Shown here in pieces: positions 46,409 through 58,732 of a stretch of 64,000 nucleotides of DNA. A program made the translations under genes and the position numbers. Position 1 is the stretch's first letter; each line of letters begins with the position of its first letter. The stretch covers positions 62,001 through 126,000 of the forward strand of contig NZ_CAJF01000003.1 of the NCBI RefSeq assembly GCF_000304335.1. Direction: 5' to 3'. This stretch comes from Microbacterium yannicii PS01. Lineage in GTDB: Bacteria > Actinomycetota > Actinomycetes > Actinomycetales > Microbacteriaceae. The notes beneath the pieces were generated by a model. The model was not told where the DNA came from, made no database searches, and saw only the letters and a program-made list of their open reading frames with translations.

Positions 46409-47188
46409 ATGGTTGAAGCCTGGGCCGAGAAACGCGTCGTGATCACGACCGATTCCACGACGCTCGCCGAGTCGGTCGCCGCGCGATTCCTCAGTCGCGT
46501 GGCCAAGCGCGTCGACGCCGGCAAGCTCGCTCATGTCTCGCTCACCGGCGGCGTCATGGGCGCCGCCGTGCTCGCCGCGGCCGCGCGCAACCGGCGCATC
46601 GAGCGCATCGACTGGTCACTGGTCCATTTCTGGTGGAGCGATGAGCGCTTCGTCCCCAGCGCCGACCCGGAGCGCAACGAGAAGCAGGCGCGCGAGGCGC
46701 TCCTGGACTCGCTCGACGTACCGAGCGCCAACATCCACGCGCTCGCCGCGAGCGGCGAAGGTCTGGATCTGGACGCTGCGGCCGCGGCGTACGCCGAAGA
46801 GCTCGGTCGCTATCCCGGCCCTGACGGCCCATGGCCGTCGTTCGACGTCTGCTTCCTCGGAGTGGGCTCCGACGCGCACATCGCTTCGCTGTTCCCCGAC
46901 CGGCACGAGATCCAGATCACCGACCGGTCGGTCGTTCCCGTGCGCGACTCCCCCAAGCCGCCACCCGATCGCCTGACGATGACCCGCCCCGTCATCAACG
47001 GCTCCAAGCGCGTGTGGATGGTGCTGTCAGGCGAAGACAAGGCTTCGGCCCTGGGCCTTGCCCTCGCCGGCGCCAGCTACGAGAGCGTCCCCGCGGCGGG
47101 TGCCAAGGGCCGCAAGCGCACCGTCTTCTTCGTCGACGAAGCCGCCGCCTCCAAGGTGCCGCCTGAGCTCATCGACCAGGAGTACTGA
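46409..47188 (+). CDS. pgl: 6-phosphogluconolactonase
   Basis: This enzyme of about 259 residues, of the DevB/Pgl family, opens 6-phosphogluconolactone. HVSLTGGVMGAAVLAAAARN, VHFWWSDERFVPSADPERNE, CFLGVGSDAHIASLFP and GSKRVWMVLSGEDKA are the family blocks. The start is uncertain: ATG 46409 has AGGTG 7 nt upstream and fits the family, while in-frame GTG codons at 46391 and 46400 are possible. In LTGG the usual Ser/Gly motif SGGSTP is altered to TGGVMG, a variant worth noting. It ends the pentose phosphate operon, followed by a strong terminator. Confidence 0.93.
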   Translation: MVEAWAEKRVVITTDSTTLAESVAARFLSRVAKRVDAGKLAHVSLTGGVMGAAVLAAAARNRRIERIDWSLVHFWWSDERFVPSADPERNEKQAREALLDSLDVPSANIHALAASGEGLDLDAAAAAYAEELGRYPGPDGPWPSFDVCFLGVGSDAHIASLFPDRHEIQITDRSVVPVRDSPKPPPDRLTMTRPVINGSKRVWMVLSGEDKASALGLALAGASYESVPAAGAKGRKRTVFFVDEAAASKVPPELIDQEY

Positions 47189-47191
47189 AAG

Positions 47192-47225
47192 CAGAAGAGC
47201 GGATGCCGAGGCATCCGCTCTTCTG
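47192..47225. terminator. Intrinsic terminator shared by pgl and rbpA
   Basis: A 15-bp perfect stem (47192-47206 with 47211-47225) closes on CGAG, just after the pgl stop and before the end of the convergent rbpA gene. Confidence 0.87.
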
Positions 47226-47241
47226 TCTGCGTCTGGTCGCG

Positions 47242-47598
47242 TCAGCCCTGACCGCGCCGTTCGCGCAGCTGCTTGAGCGCGTCGTCGAGAAGGGCCTCGG
47301 CCTCTTCTTCGGTGCGCCGCTCCTTCACGTACGCCAGGTGCGTCTTGTAGGGCTCGGTCTTGGCGACCGCGGGAGGGTTCTCCTTGTCGCGGCCGGCCGG
47401 GAGCCCGGAGTGCGGCGAATCGATCGTCTCGGGGATCTCCTCCTCGGGGATCCCGGCGGCGAAGTAGCGCACCGTCTCGTTGCCCAGGGCGTCCCAGTAC
47501 GAGATCGCGATGCGGTCGGCGTGGTAGCCGTGGTCCTGCTCGCCCATCGGTCCGGCGCCGACACGGGTGCCGCGGATCGCGTTGCCTCCGGTAGCCAT
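47242..47598 (-). CDS. rbpA: RNA polymerase-binding protein RbpA
   Basis: This 118-residue protein is the actinobacterial RNA polymerase partner that stabilises sigma-A open complexes. The N-terminal tail and core domain AIRGTRVGAGPMGEQDHGYH and the basic linker and sigma-interacting helix EPYKTHLAYVKERRTEEEAE are clear. The core domain has no cysteine at all, so the zinc site known in Streptomyces RbpA is absent, as in the mycobacterial form. ATG 47598 overlaps the secG stop by ATGA, coupling it to secG. Confidence 0.94.
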   Translation of the reverse strand: MATGGNAIRGTRVGAGPMGEQDHGYHADRIAISYWDALGNETVRYFAAGIPEEEIPETIDSPHSGLPAGRDKENPPAVAKTEPYKTHLAYVKERRTEEEAEALLDDALKQLRERRGQG

Positions 47599-47846
47599 CA
47601 GACGGCCTGGAACTTCGTGATGAGGCCGAGCGCGACGATCGACGCGAACCAGGCGAGCGCCAGCACGATCGTGAATCGGTTGAGGTTGCGCTCCGCGAGA
47701 CCGGAAGAACCGAGCGCCGAGGTCATGCCGCCGCCGAACATATCGGACAGGCCGCCCCCACGCCCCTTATGGAGCAGGATGAGGAGGGTCAGCAGGAGAC
47801 TCGTGATGCCGAGAAGCACCTGCAGGACGAACTCGAGGATCTGCAC
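47598..47846 (-). CDS. secG: Preprotein translocase subunit SecG
   Basis: This is an 82-residue membrane protein with two helices (LEFVLQVLLGITSLLLTLLI and FTIVLALAWFASIVALGLIT) around the conserved loop HKGRGGGLSDMFGGGMTSAL. It is the third subunit of SecYEG and helps the SecA cycle. GTG 47846 is the first sensible start; GAAAGG stands 11 nt upstream, a long spacing. It has its own promoter (TATACT, 47896-47901, minus strand) after the tpiA terminator. Confidence 0.95.
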   Translation of the reverse strand: MQILEFVLQVLLGITSLLLTLLILLHKGRGGGLSDMFGGGMTSALGSSGLAERNLNRFTIVLALAWFASIVALGLITKFQAV

Positions 47847-47866
47847 AGTCGTGTAAGCCTTTCGCA

Positions 47867-47885
47867 GCGATCGGTCGCCGATCGC
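47867..47885 (-). promoter_or_regulatory. Hairpin at the 5' end of the secG-rbpA mRNA
   Basis: GCGATCGG and CCGATCGC form a perfect 8-bp stem around a 3-nt loop. With the -10 TATACT at 47896-47901 the transcript would start at about 47889, so this stem sits almost at the 5' end, where such structures often stabilise mRNA. Confidence 0.5.
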
Positions 47886-47923
47886 ACAAGGGTCAAGTAT
47901 AGCCACGGCCTTCCGCCCGCGCA

Positions 47924-47955
47924 GACAGGCTCGGCGGTCACCCGCCGAGCCTGTC
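47924..47955. terminator. Intrinsic terminator after tpiA
   Basis: A perfect 14-bp stem (47924-47937 with 47942-47955) closes on TCAC, 10 bp beyond the tpiA stop. It separates the gap-pgk-tpiA operon from secG-rbpA. Confidence 0.87.
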
Positions 47956-47965
47956 GAAGCGCAGG

Positions 47966-48757
47966 TCAGACGCCGACGTGCTTCTGGTAGCGGATGATCG
48001 CCGCGAACTCGTCCACGACGAGGCTCGCACCGCCGACCAGAGCGCCGTCGACGTCGGGCTGCCGCATGAAGCTGGCGATGTTCGCCGACTTCACCGATCC
48101 GCCGTAGAGCACCCGCGTCCGTGCCGCGGCGTCGGGCCCGAGCTTCTCGGCGATGACCCCGCGAAGCTTGGCGCACACGTCCTGCGCCTGGTCGGGAGTC
48201 GCGGCCTGACCGGAGCCGATGGCCCACACCGGTTCGTACGCCACGACGATGTCGGCGTCGGGCTTGACGCCGTCGAGGGCCGCCGAGAGCTGGCTGACCG
48301 GCACGGCGCTGGCCCCGAACTTCTCGAGGTCCTCGCTGGTCTCGCCTACGCAGATCACCGGTGCGAGCCCGTGGCGGAGCGCCGCCTGCACCTTGGCGGC
48401 CACGACCTCGTCGGACTCGGCGTGGTACTGCCGGCGCTCGGAGTGGCCGATGATCACGTACCGGTTGTCGAGCTTCGCAAGGAAGGCTCCCGACACCTCG
48501 CCGGTGTAGGCGCCCGAGTCGTGCACCGAGAGATCCTGCGCGCCGAGCGCGAACGGGATCTTATCGGCGTCGAGCAGCGTCTGCACCGTGCGCAGGTCGG
48601 TGAACGGCGGGAAGACCGCCACCTCGACCGAGCCATCCTCGTGCTTGGCGTCCTTCAGCGTCCAATGCAGCTTCTGGACGAACGCGACCGCCTGCAGGTG
48701 GTCGAGGTTCATCTTCCAGTTGCCGGCGATGAGGGGTGTGCGTCTTTCTACTGCCAT
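47966..48757 (-). CDS. tpiA: Triose-phosphate isomerase
   Basis: This 263-residue TIM-barrel enzyme interconverts dihydroxyacetone phosphate and glyceraldehyde-3-phosphate. It has [15 protein letters not shown] with the catalytic Lys, [12 protein letters not shown] with the catalytic His and [19 protein letters not shown] with the catalytic Glu, and YGGSVKSAN is the phosphate loop. ATG 48757 overlaps the pgk end by 10 bp, so translation is coupled to pgk. Confidence 0.97.
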   Translation of the reverse strand: MAVERRTPLIAGNWKMNLDHLQAVAFVQKLHWTLKDAKHEDGSVEVAVFPPFTDLRTVQTLLDADKIPFALGAQDLSVHDSGAYTGEVSGAFLAKLDNRYVIIGHSERRQYHAESDEVVAAKVQAALRHGLAPVICVGETSEDLEKFGASAVPVSQLSAALDGVKPDADIVVAYEPVWAIGSGQAATPDQAQDVCAKLRGVIAEKLGPDAAARTRVLYGGSVKSANIASFMRQPDVDGALVGGASLVVDEFAAIIRYQKHVGV

Positions 48758-49963
48758 CCGAGGACCTCCAGTCCGGGGAGCTTCTTGCCTTCGAGGAACT
48801 CCAGGCTCGCGCCGCCCCCCGTCGAGATGTGGCCGAACGCGTCATCGGCGAAGCCGAGCTGACGCACGGCGGCGGCGGAATCGCCGCCGCCCACGACCGA
48901 CAGGCCGTCGACCTCGGTGAGCGCCTTCGCCACGGCCTTCGTGCCGGCGGCGAATGCGGGCATCTCGAACACGCCCATCGGGCCGTTCCAGAACACCGTC
49001 TTGGACTCCCGCACCGCGTTCGCGAAAGCGGTCGCCGTCTCGGGGCCGATGTCGAGGCCGAGGCCGGACGCGCCGAAGGGCGTCTCCTCGAGCGCCGATG
49101 CCGGGGCGACGACGTGCTCGGCATCCGCTGAGAACGCCGAGGCCACCACCGCGTCGACCGGCAGAAGGATCTCGATGCCGCGTTCCTGAGCCGTCGCGAG
49201 GTACCGCTGCACGGTCTCGATCTGGTCCTGCTCGAGCAGGCTCGAGCCGACCTTGTGCCCCTGCGCGGCGAGGAAGGTGAACATCATACCCCCCGCCCAC
49301 GAGCAGACGGTCGACGCGCGGCAGCAGGTGCTCGATGACGCCGAGCTTGTCGCTGACCTTCGATCCGCCGAGTACGACGGTGTAGGGGCGCTCCGGGTTC
49401 TCGGTCAGGCGATCGAGGACCTCGACCTCCTTCTCGATCAGCAGCCCCGCAGCGGAGGGCAGCAGCTCGGCGAGGTCGTAGACCGACGCCTGCTTGCGGT
49501 GCACGACGCCGAAACCGTCGGAGACGAGGACGTCGCCGAGCGCGGCGAGCTCCTCGGCGAAGGAACGACGCGTCGCGTCATCCTTCGATGTCTCGCCGGG
49601 GTTGAAGCGGAGGTTCTCGATGACCGCGACATCGCCGTCTTCGAGGGCGGCGGCCGCCTCTCGAGCGGACTCCCCCACCGTGTCGCGTGCGAACGCGACA
49701 GGCTTGCCGAGAAGCTCCGACAGCCGCTGAGCGACCGGAGCGAGGCTGTACTTCGCATCGGGAGCACCATCGGGGCGTCCGAGGTGCGAGCAGACCAGGA
49801 CGCGTGCGCCCTGGTTGATCAGAGCGTTGAGCGTGGGGAGCGTAGCCCGCACACGGCCATCGTCCGTGATGACCCCGTCCTTCAGAGGGACGTTGAGGTC
49901 AGCACGGACGATGACGCGCTTGCCGGCCAGCGAACCCAGCGATTCGAGGGTGCGCAGAGCCAT
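48748..49963 (-). pseudogene. pgk: Phosphoglycerate kinase, frameshifted as written
   Basis: The first frame (from ATG 49963) gives VIVRADLNVPLKDGVITDDG, SHLGRPDGAPDAKYSL and [20 protein letters not shown] up to LLVGGG. The second frame (to 48748) continues [39 protein letters not shown] and [16 protein letters not shown]. They meet at a run of six G (49289-49294, minus strand); five would give the normal [13 protein letters not shown] and a 404-residue protein, since 1216 minus 1 is divisible by three. Pgk is normally essential, so a sequencing or assembly error, or a very recent mutation, is likely. It lies between gap and tpiA. Confidence 0.93.
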
Positions 49964-49969
49964 GACGAC

Positions 49970-51710
<1,741 letters not shown>

Positions 51711-51782
51711 GTTCTCTTCTTCCTGTCGGCGCGCGCCGAATTCCTCGGCGCAGCGAGGGTGACGGGTTCATCCTACTGAGGG

Positions 51783-51806
51783 GCAACGTCCCCGAGTGGG
51801 GGTTGC
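51783..51806 (-). terminator. Probable terminator after whiA
   Basis: A 9-bp stem with a 2-nt bulge (GCAAC..CCCC against GGGG.GTTGC, loop GAGT) lies about 35 bp beyond the whiA stop and just upstream of the sodA -10. Confidence 0.55.
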
Positions 51807-51841
51807 TTCCCTCGATGACGTCGGATATCCGACGCCCCGGC

Positions 51842-52819
51842 TCAGTCCTCGAGACCCGCCGGGACGGCCGACTCGGTGCCGGGGATGCCGTCGACGTCGG
51901 CCTTCTTGTCGGCCATCGCGAGCAGCCGGCGGATGCGTCCGGCGACGGCGTCCTTCGTCAGCGGCGGGTCGGCGTGGTGCCCGAGCTCGTCGAGGCTCGC
52001 ATCGCGGTGGGCCAGGCGGAGCGCGCCGGCCTCGCGCAGGTGCTCGGGCACCTCGTCGCCCAGGATCTCGAGGGCTCGCTCGACGCGTGCGCAGGCGGCG
52101 ACGGCGGCCTGCGCGGATCGCCGCAGGTTGGCGTCATCGAAGTTGACGAGGCGGTTCACGCCGGCGCGCACCTCGCGCCGCTGGCGCATCTGGTCCCAGT
52201 CGGCGGCCGCGCGCGCCGCGCCCATGGCGGCCAGCGCCGCACGGATCGCCTCTCCCTCGCGGACGACGACGCGGGGCACGCCCCGCACCTCGCGGGCCTT
52301 GCCGGCGATCCCGAGCCGGTGGGCGGCGCCGACGAGGGCCATCGCGGCCTCGGAGGACGGGCACGTGATCTCGAGCGCAGCCGACCGGCCCGGCTCGCTG
52401 AGGGATCCGGCGGCGAGGAAGGCGCCGCGCCAGATGGCGGCGAGATCGCCGCGCGATCCGGTGGTCAGCTTGTTCGGCAGTCCGCGCACCGGTCGGCGGC
52501 GCTGATCGAGAAGCCCGGTCTGGCGCGCGAGCGTCTCGCCGCCCTCGATCACCCGGACGGCGTAGTGGCTGCCGTTGCGGGCGCCGGAGCCCTGCACGTG
52601 CACGAGCTCGGGGCGTACGCCGTAGAGCTCGACGAGATCGCGAGCGGTGCGCCGCGCGAGGATGTCGGAGTCGAGCTCGGCCTCGACGGCAACGCGGTTC
52701 GCGATCGAGTGGAGGCCGCCGGAGAAACGGAGCAGCGAGGTCAGCTCTGCCACGCGGGCCGTCGGGCGTGGGTCGCGCACGGTGATCAGCTCGGCCTTCA
52801 CGTCAGCAGTGAGCGACAC
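51842..52819 (-). CDS. whiA: DNA-binding regulator WhiA
   Basis: This 325-residue protein combines a LAGLIDADG-like N-terminal region ([15 protein letters not shown]...[20 protein letters not shown]) with a C-terminal helix-turn-helix ([20 protein letters not shown]). It lacks endonuclease residues and acts as a DNA-binding factor; in Streptomyces it works with WhiB in sporulation septation, and it is widespread in non-sporulating Gram-positives. GTG 52819 has AAGGAGA 3-4 nt upstream. It follows rapZ in the usual conserved order uvrC-rapZ-whiA. Confidence 0.96.
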   Translation of the reverse strand: MSLTADVKAELITVRDPRPTARVAELTSLLRFSGGLHSIANRVAVEAELDSDILARRTARDLVELYGVRPELVHVQGSGARNGSHYAVRVIEGGETLARQTGLLDQRRRPVRGLPNKLTTGSRGDLAAIWRGAFLAAGSLSEPGRSAALEITCPSSEAAMALVGAAHRLGIAGKAREVRGVPRVVVREGEAIRAALAAMGAARAAADWDQMRQRREVRAGVNRLVNFDDANLRRSAQAAVAACARVERALEILGDEVPEHLREAGALRLAHRDASLDELGHHADPPLTKDAVAGRIRRLLAMADKKADVDGIPGTESAVPAGLED

Positions 52820-52897
52820 GGGTCTCCTTCGCGGATGGGTTCGGGAACGAGGGACAAGCCTACTCGGGCTGTCGACTCGCACCCAGCCCGGACCGGT

Positions 52898-53803
52898 TCA
52901 TTCCCGGCCCAGGTCGCGATGCTTCACGCGCACAGCGACCCCGGGAATCGCCGCGAGGCGATCGGCCAGTTCCCGCGCCATGACGACGGACCGGTGCTTG
53001 CCGCCCGTGCACCCGACGGCGACCACGGAATGGCGCTTGTTCTCGCGCTGGTAGCCCTCGAGGACCGGGCGGAGAGCCGCGGCATACGCGTCGATGAACT
53101 CGGCCGCGCCCTCCTGCTCGAGTACGAAGGAGCGCACCTGGGCGTCCTCGCCGGTGAGGGCTCGCAGCTCCTCGCTCCAGAACGGATTCGGCAGGAAGCG
53201 CATGTCGGCGACCAGGTCGGCGTCCGGCGGCAGTCCGTACTTGAACCCGAAGCTGAGGATCGTGAGTGTGTGCCGGGCCGCGTTCGCCTCGGAGAACATG
53301 TCGCTCACCTGCGTCGCGAGCTGATGGATGTTGTAGGTCGAGGTGTCGATGATCACGTCCGCGCTCTCGCGAACCGCGGCCAGGCGCCCGCGCTCGGTGC
53401 GGATCCCGTCGAGGATCGTGCCGTCCGCCTGCAGCGGGTGCGGACGTCGCACCGCCTCGAACCTGCGCACGAGCACGTCGTCCGAGGCATCCAGGAACAT
53501 CAGCCGGATCTGCCGGCGCTCACGGAGCGCGCGCATCGCCTCGGGAAGGTCCGAGAACAGGTCGCGTCCGCGCACATCGACCACGACGGCGACGCGCGGG
53601 AGCACACCGGCGGCCAGCTCGGTGAGGTCCAGGAGCGGCTTGAGCATCTGCGGCGGCAGATTGTCGACCACGTACCAGCCGAGGTCCTCCAGCGCGTTCG
53701 CCGCCGTCGACCTGCCCGCCCCCGACATGCCCGTCACGATCAGGACTTCGCCGGTCTGTCGAGCGTCGCTCTGTCGAGCGTCGCTGCGCGTCACCTCGGT
53801 CAT
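52898..53803 (-). CDS. rapZ: RapZ / YvcJ-family nucleotide-binding protein
   Basis: This is a P-loop protein of about 301 residues. Walker A is [18 protein letters not shown], and the C-terminal RapZ motif is [20 protein letters not shown]. In enterobacteria RapZ steers RNase E to glmZ; in Gram-positives the role is less clear. ATG 53803 or GTG 53809 are both possible; TAGGCT at 53821-53826 (minus strand) makes the leader very short. The N-terminus holds a doubled pentapeptide SDARQ encoded by a 15-bp tandem repeat (53756-53785). Confidence 0.94.
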   Translation of the reverse strand: MTEVTRSDARQSDARQTGEVLIVTGMSGAGRSTAANALEDLGWYVVDNLPPQMLKPLLDLTELAAGVLPRVAVVVDVRGRDLFSDLPEAMRALRERRQIRLMFLDASDDVLVRRFEAVRRPHPLQADGTILDGIRTERGRLAAVRESADVIIDTSTYNIHQLATQVSDMFSEANAARHTLTILSFGFKYGLPPDADLVADMRFLPNPFWSEELRALTGEDAQVRSFVLEQEGAAEFIDAYAAALRPVLEGYQRENKRHSVVAVGCTGGKHRSVVMARELADRLAAIPGVAVRVKHRDLGRE

Positions 53804-53830
53804 GACCACCCCCGCTCTCCAGCCTAGCGA

Positions 53831-55792
53831 TCAGGCGGAGAGGTGCGCGTGGACCGCGGCCGCGAGCTTCGGGCCGACGCCCGGCAGCTGCGCGATCTCG
53901 TCGGGGGTCGCCTTCTTGAGCGCCGAGACCGAGCCGAAGTGCCGCAGCAGCGCCTTGATCCGCGCGTCGCCGAGTCCCGGGACCTCGGTCAGGACGCTCT
54001 GGATGTCGCGGCGACGGCGCTTGCGCTGGTGGGTGATCGCGAACCGGTGAGCCTCGTCGCGGAGCCGCTGCAGCAGATAGAGCGCCTCGGATGTCCGCGG
54101 CAGGATGACGGGGTACTCCTCCCCCGGCAGCCAGACCTCCTCGAGGCGCTTGGCGATGCCGCACAGCGCGATCTCTTCGTGCCCGGCGTCGGCCAGCGCG
54201 CGCGCTGCCGCTTCGACCTGCGGCTTTCCGCCGTCGACCACGAGCAGCTGAGGGCGGTAGGCGAAGCGCGGGCGCTTCCGAGAGGTGACGACCTCGGCGT
54301 CGGGATCGGTGACGATCTCGTCCGTCGGGGCGACGACGGATGCCGCGTCCGTCGTCCCCGGGAAGACGGTGCCCGCTTCCGCAGCCGGGTCGTCCGGGCG
54401 ATCGAGGTAGGCGAGGCGCCGCATCAGCACCTGATGCAGTGAATCGGTGTCGTCGGTCGTCTCGGCGACGCCGAACGAACGGTACTGGTCCTTGCGCGGC
54501 AGTCCGTCCTCGAACACGACCATCGACGCCACCACGTTGGTGCCGCCGAGGTGCGAGACGTCGAAGCACTCGATCCGCAGCGGAGCCTCGGCCAGGCCGA
54601 GCGCCTCCTGCAGATCGGTCAGCGCCTGCGAGCGCGCGACGTAGTCGCTGGTGCGCCGCGTCTTGTGCAGCATCAGCGCCTGCTGGGCGTTCAGGCTCGC
54701 CGTCTTCATGAGATCGGCCTTGCGTCCGCGCTGGGCCACCTGAATGGTCACCGACTTGCCCCGGCGCTCCCGCAGCCAAGCCTCCAGTTCGGCCGCATCC
54801 TCCGGCATGGAGGGGACGAGCACCTGCCGCGGGATGTCGGTGCTCGGGGCATTGCCGTAGGTGCGCTGCAGCACCTGATCGACGAGGTCCCCACCCGAGA
54901 TGTCGAGCTCCTTCTCGATGGTGGTCGCCCGCACGCCTCGCACACGGCCGCCGCGGATGACGAAGTGCTGCACCGTGGCGGCCAGCTCGTCCTCGGCGAT
55001 GCCGAACAGGTCGGCGTCGGTGTCGGCTGCGAGCACGAGCGCGCTCTTGTTGAGCACGGCGTCGATCGCCTGCAGCTTGTCGCGGTAGACCGCCGCGGCC
55101 TCGTAGTCCATCGCGGCCGACGCCTCGCGCATCCGCGCGGTGAGCTCGCGCGTGAACCGCTGATCGCCGCCCGCCATGAACGCCACGAAGTCGTCGACGA
55201 CGGCTCGGTGCTCCTCGATTGTGACCTTCATCGAGCAGGGTCCGCCGCAGCGCCCGATCTGGCCGGGGAAGCAGGGCCGACCGCTGGCCATCGCCTTCTT
55301 GTACGAGGAGTCGCTGCAGGTGCGGATCGGGAAGACGCGGATCATCAGGTCGATGGTGTCGTGCACCGCCCACACCTTCGGGTAGGGCCCGAAGTACTTG
55401 GCGCCGGGAATGCGCCGGTTGCGTGTGACGATGACCCGCGGGGCCTCGTCGGCGAGCGTGATCGCCATGAAGGGGTACGACTTGTCGTCGCGGTAGCGGA
55501 CGTTGAACGGCGGATCGAACTCCTTGATCCACTGGTACTCGAGCTGCAGCGAGTCGACGTCGGTGGCGACGACCGTCCACTCCACGGACGCGGCCGTCGT
55601 GACCATACGCCGCGTGCGCTCGTGAAGGGTGTGCAGCGGCGCGAAATAGTTCGACAGCCTCGCCCGCAGATTCTTGGCCTTGCCGACGTACAGCACACGC
55701 CCGTCGCCGTCGCGGAAGCGGTAGACGCCGGGATTCGTCGGGATCTCGCCGGGCCGGGGCTTGTACGAGACCGTGGGGGCGGATCGTGCCAT
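53831..55792 (-). CDS. uvrC: Excinuclease ABC subunit C
   Basis: This 653-residue nuclease makes both incisions in nucleotide excision repair. It has the N-terminal GIY-YIG domain ([20 protein letters not shown]), then RCGGPC, the UVR motif [17 protein letters not shown], the RNase H-like domain with [20 protein letters not shown], and C-terminal helix-hairpin-helix repeats ([18 protein letters not shown]). ATG 55792 is 4 bp after the uvrA stop, so the genes are coupled; no strong ribosome binding site is seen. Confidence 0.97.
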   Translation of the reverse strand: MARSAPTVSYKPRPGEIPTNPGVYRFRDGDGRVLYVGKAKNLRARLSNYFAPLHTLHERTRRMVTTAASVEWTVVATDVDSLQLEYQWIKEFDPPFNVRYRDDKSYPFMAITLADEAPRVIVTRNRRIPGAKYFGPYPKVWAVHDTIDLMIRVFPIRTCSDSSYKKAMASGRPCFPGQIGRCGGPCSMKVTIEEHRAVVDDFVAFMAGGDQRFTRELTARMREASAAMDYEAAAVYRDKLQAIDAVLNKSALVLAADTDADLFGIAEDELAATVQHFVIRGGRVRGVRATTIEKELDISGGDLVDQVLQRTYGNAPSTDIPRQVLVPSMPEDAAELEAWLRERRGKSVTIQVAQRGRKADLMKTASLNAQQALMLHKTRRTSDYVARSQALTDLQEALGLAEAPLRIECFDVSHLGGTNVVASMVVFEDGLPRKDQYRSFGVAETTDDTDSLHQVLMRRLAYLDRPDDPAAEAGTVFPGTTDAASVVAPTDEIVTDPDAEVVTSRKRPRFAYRPQLLVVDGGKPQVEAAARALADAGHEEIALCGIAKRLEEVWLPGEEYPVILPRTSEALYLLQRLRDEAHRFAITHQRKRRRRDIQSVLTEVPGLGDARIKALLRHFGSVSALKKATPDEIAQLPGVGPKLAAAVHAHLSA

Positions 55793-55796
55793 CGCG

Positions 55797-58721
55797 TCAG
55801 CCGGCCTTGCGCGCCTCGACGAGCTCCCTCGATCCCAGGCCCAGCACCTCCGAGAGGAACGCGCCCGTGTGGCTGCCCTCGACACGCGCGACCTTCTCGG
55901 GCGTCCCGATGGCGACGACCTGCCCGCCGCCGGAGCCGCCCTCGGGTCCGAGGTCGATCACCCAGTCGGAGGACTTGATGACGTCGAGGTTGTGCTCGAT
56001 GACGATGACGGTGTTGCCCTTGTCGACCAGCCCGTTCAGCACCTCGAGGAGCTTGCGCACGTCTTCGAAGTGCAGACCGGTCGTGGGCTCGTCGAGGACG
56101 TAGATGGAGCGGCCGTTGGTGCGTCGCTGCAGCTCGGTGGCGAGCTTCACGCGCTGCGCCTCGCCACCCGAGAGCGTCGTCGCGGACTGCCCGAGCCGGA
56201 CATATCCGAGGCCGACGTCGACGAGGGTCTTGAGGTAGCGGTGGATGGCCTGGATCGGCTCGAAGAACTCGGCCGCCTCGGCGATCGGCATCTCGAGCAC
56301 CTCGGCGATGTTCTTGCCCTTGTAGTGCACGGCGAGCGTGTCGCGGTTGTAGCGCTTGCCGTGGCAGACCTCGCAGTCCACGTAGACGTCGGGCAGGAAG
56401 TTCATCTCGATCTTGATCGTGCCGTCGCCCGAGCATGCCTCACAGCGCCCGCCCTTGACGTTGAAGCTGAAGCGGCCCGGCTGGTAGCCGCGCACCTTGG
56501 CTTCAGGGGTCTCGCTGAACAGCGTGCGGATGCGGTCGAACACACCGGTGTAGGTGGCGGGGTTGGATCGCGGCGTCCGGCCGATGGGCGCCTGGTCGAC
56601 GTGCACCACCTTGTCGAGGTTGTCGAGCCCGGTCACGCGGGTGTGCTTGCCCGCGACGCGGCGTGCGCCGTTCAGGCGGGTCGCCAGCACCTGGTACAGG
56701 ATGCCGTTGACCAGTGACGACTTGCCCGAGCCGCTGACACCGGTGACGGCAGTGAGCACGCCGAGCGGGAAGTCGACCGTCACGTTCTTGAGATTGTTCT
56801 CACGCGCGCCGACCACGGTCACCTGCCGGCTCTTGTCGATCTTGCGGCGCTTGGCCGGCGTCGGGATGGCCCGGCGGCCGGAGAGGTAGTCCCCCGTGAT
56901 CGACGAGCGGTCGGCGAGCAGCTCGCCGAGGGGCCCGGAGTGCACCACGTCGCCGCCGTTGACGCCGGCGCCGGGGCCGATGTCGACCACCCAGTCGGCG
57001 GCGTGGATCGTCTCCTCGTCGTGCTCGACGACGATGAGCGTGTTGCCGAGGTCGCGAAGCGCCACGAGCGTCTCGATGAGACGGCGGTTGTCGCGCTGGT
57101 GCAGGCCGATCGACGGCTCGTCGAGGACATAGAGCACGCCGGTGAGGCCCGAGCCGATCTGCGTCGCCAGGCGGATGCGCTGCGCCTCGCCGCCCGAGAG
57201 GGTCGCGGCGGCGCGGCTGAGACTGAGGTAGTCCAGGCCGACCCTGATGAGGAAGTCCAGCCGGAGGCGGATCTCGCGCAGCACCTGCGCGGCGATGGTG
57301 GCCTCGCGCTCGGTGAGGGTCAGCTTCGCGAAGTACTCGCGCGCCTCGCCCAGGCTCAGGCGCGAGGCATCCGCGATGGAGTGTCCGTGCACCAGCACGG
57401 CGAGGACTTCCGGCTTCAGCCGGTCGCCGTCGCACACCGGGCAGGGCACCTCGCGCAGGTACTCCGACCAGCGCTGACGCTGTGTGTCGGACTCGGCCTG
57501 CGTGTACTGGCGCTCGATGTAGGGCACGACGCCCTCGAACCCTGACGAGTACCGCATCTCGCGGCCGTAGCGGTTCTTCCACTTGACGGTGACTTTGTAG
57601 TTCTCACCGCGCAGCACCGCCTCGCGCACATCCGACGGCAGCCGCTTCCAGGGGGTGTCCAGCGAGAAGCCGAGATCGCTGGCGAGGCCCTCGAGCAGCC
57701 GCTCGTAGTACTGGAAGAGCCCCTTGCCCTGCGTCGTCCACGGGATGAGCACGCCTTCGCGAATGGAGAGGTCTTCGTCACCGAGCATGAGCTCGGTGTC
57801 GACCGACATGCGGGTGCCCAGACCCGAGCAGGTCGGGCAGGCACCGAAGGGCGCGTTGAACGAGAACGTGCGGGGCTCGATCTCGGTCAGCTGAAGCGGG
57901 TGGCCGTTCGGGCACGCGAGCTTCTCGGAGAAGGACTGCCAGGCGGCATCCCCCTCCTCATCGACGAAGTTCACCTGCATGATCCCGCCGGCGAGCGACA
58001 GCGCCGTCTCGACCGAGTCGGTCACGCGGTCCAGGATGCCGGGGGCCGCGACCAGACGGTCGACGACGACCGCGATGTCGTGCTTGTAGCTCTTCTTCAG
58101 CTGCGGCGGCTCTGCGAGCTGGACCAGCTCGCCGTCGACGATCGCGCGTGCGTAGCCCTTCGCACCGAGCTCCTTGAAGAGGTCGACGAACTCCCCCTTC
58201 TTCTGGTTCACGACCGGGGCCACGATCTGGTACCTGGTGCGCTCGGGGAGCTCGACGAGCTGATCGGCGATCTGCTGCACGGTCTGCCGCTGGATGACCT
58301 CGCCGCATTCCGGGCAGTGCGGCACGCCGATCCGCGCCCACAGCAGGCGCATGTAGTCGTGGATCTCGGTGATGGTGCCGACGGTCGAGCGGGGGTTGCG
58401 GTTCGTCGACTTCTGGTCGATCGAGACCGCCGGGCTCAGCCCCTCGATGAAGTCGACATCCGGACGGTCGACCTGACCGAGGAACTGCCGGGCATAGGCG
58501 CTCAGCGACTCGACGTACCGGCGCTGCCCTTCGGCGAAGATCGTGTCGAACGCGAGGCTCGACTTGCCCGACCCCGACAGCCCGGTGAAGACGACCAGGG
58601 AGTCGCGCGGGATATCGAGGTCGACGTCCTTGAGGTTGTGCACGCGGGCACCGCGGACACTGAGCTTTCCGCTGTTGTTTCCGACAGCGTTTCCGGGCAT
58701 GGCGACAGGGACGATGGGCAC
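55797..58721 (-). CDS. uvrA: Excinuclease ABC subunit A
   Basis: This 974-residue damage sensor has two ABC ATPase units: Walker [14 protein letters not shown] and [13 protein letters not shown], and signatures [12 protein letters not shown] and [12 protein letters not shown]. Its zinc modules are seen as [19 protein letters not shown] and [11 protein letters not shown]...[12 protein letters not shown] 58721 is preferred because TACACT (58728-58733, minus strand) ends 6 nt before it, a leaderless promoter; ATG 58700 is possible. No LexA-type palindrome is evident upstream. It heads uvrA-uvrC-rapZ-whiA. Confidence 0.97.
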   Translation of the reverse strand: MPIVPVAMPGNAVGNNSGKLSVRGARVHNLKDVDLDIPRDSLVVFTGLSGSGKSSLAFDTIFAEGQRRYVESLSAYARQFLGQVDRPDVDFIEGLSPAVSIDQKSTNRNPRSTVGTITEIHDYMRLLWARIGVPHCPECGEVIQRQTVQQIADQLVELPERTRYQIVAPVVNQKKGEFVDLFKELGAKGYARAIVDGELVQLAEPPQLKKSYKHDIAVVVDRLVAAPGILDRVTDSVETALSLAGGIMQVNFVDEEGDAAWQSFSEKLACPNGHPLQLTEIEPRTFSFNAPFGACPTCSGLGTRMSVDTELMLGDEDLSIREGVLIPWTTQGKGLFQYYERLLEGLASDLGFSLDTPWKRLPSDVREAVLRGENYKVTVKWKNRYGREMRYSSGFEGVVPYIERQYTQAESDTQRQRWSEYLREVPCPVCDGDRLKPEVLAVLVHGHSIADASRLSLGEAREYFAKLTLTEREATIAAQVLREIRLRLDFLIRVGLDYLSLSRAAATLSGGEAQRIRLATQIGSGLTGVLYVLDEPSIGLHQRDNRRLIETLVALRDLGNTLIVVEHDEETIHAADWVVDIGPGAGVNGGDVVHSGPLGELLADRSSITGDYLSGRRAIPTPAKRRKIDKSRQVTVVGARENNLKNVTVDFPLGVLTAVTGVSGSGKSSLVNGILYQVLATRLNGARRVAGKHTRVTGLDNLDKVVHVDQAPIGRTPRSNPATYTGVFDRIRTLFSETPEAKVRGYQPGRFSFNVKGGRCEACSGDGTIKIEMNFLPDVYVDCEVCHGKRYNRDTLAVHYKGKNIAEVLEMPIAEAAEFFEPIQAIHRYLKTLVDVGLGYVRLGQSATTLSGGEAQRVKLATELQRRTNGRSIYVLDEPTTGLHFEDVRKLLEVLNGLVDKGNTVIVIEHNLDVIKSSDWVIDLGPEGGSGGGQVVAIGTPEKVARVEGSHTGAFLSEVLGLGSRELVEARKAG

Positions 58722-58732
58722 CAGACAAGTGT

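Noticed and set aside
49270..49310. Programmed -1/+1 frameshift in pgk
   Set aside because: Pgk has no known programmed frameshift and the site is a plain homopolymer; an error or mutation is simpler, though read data are needed.
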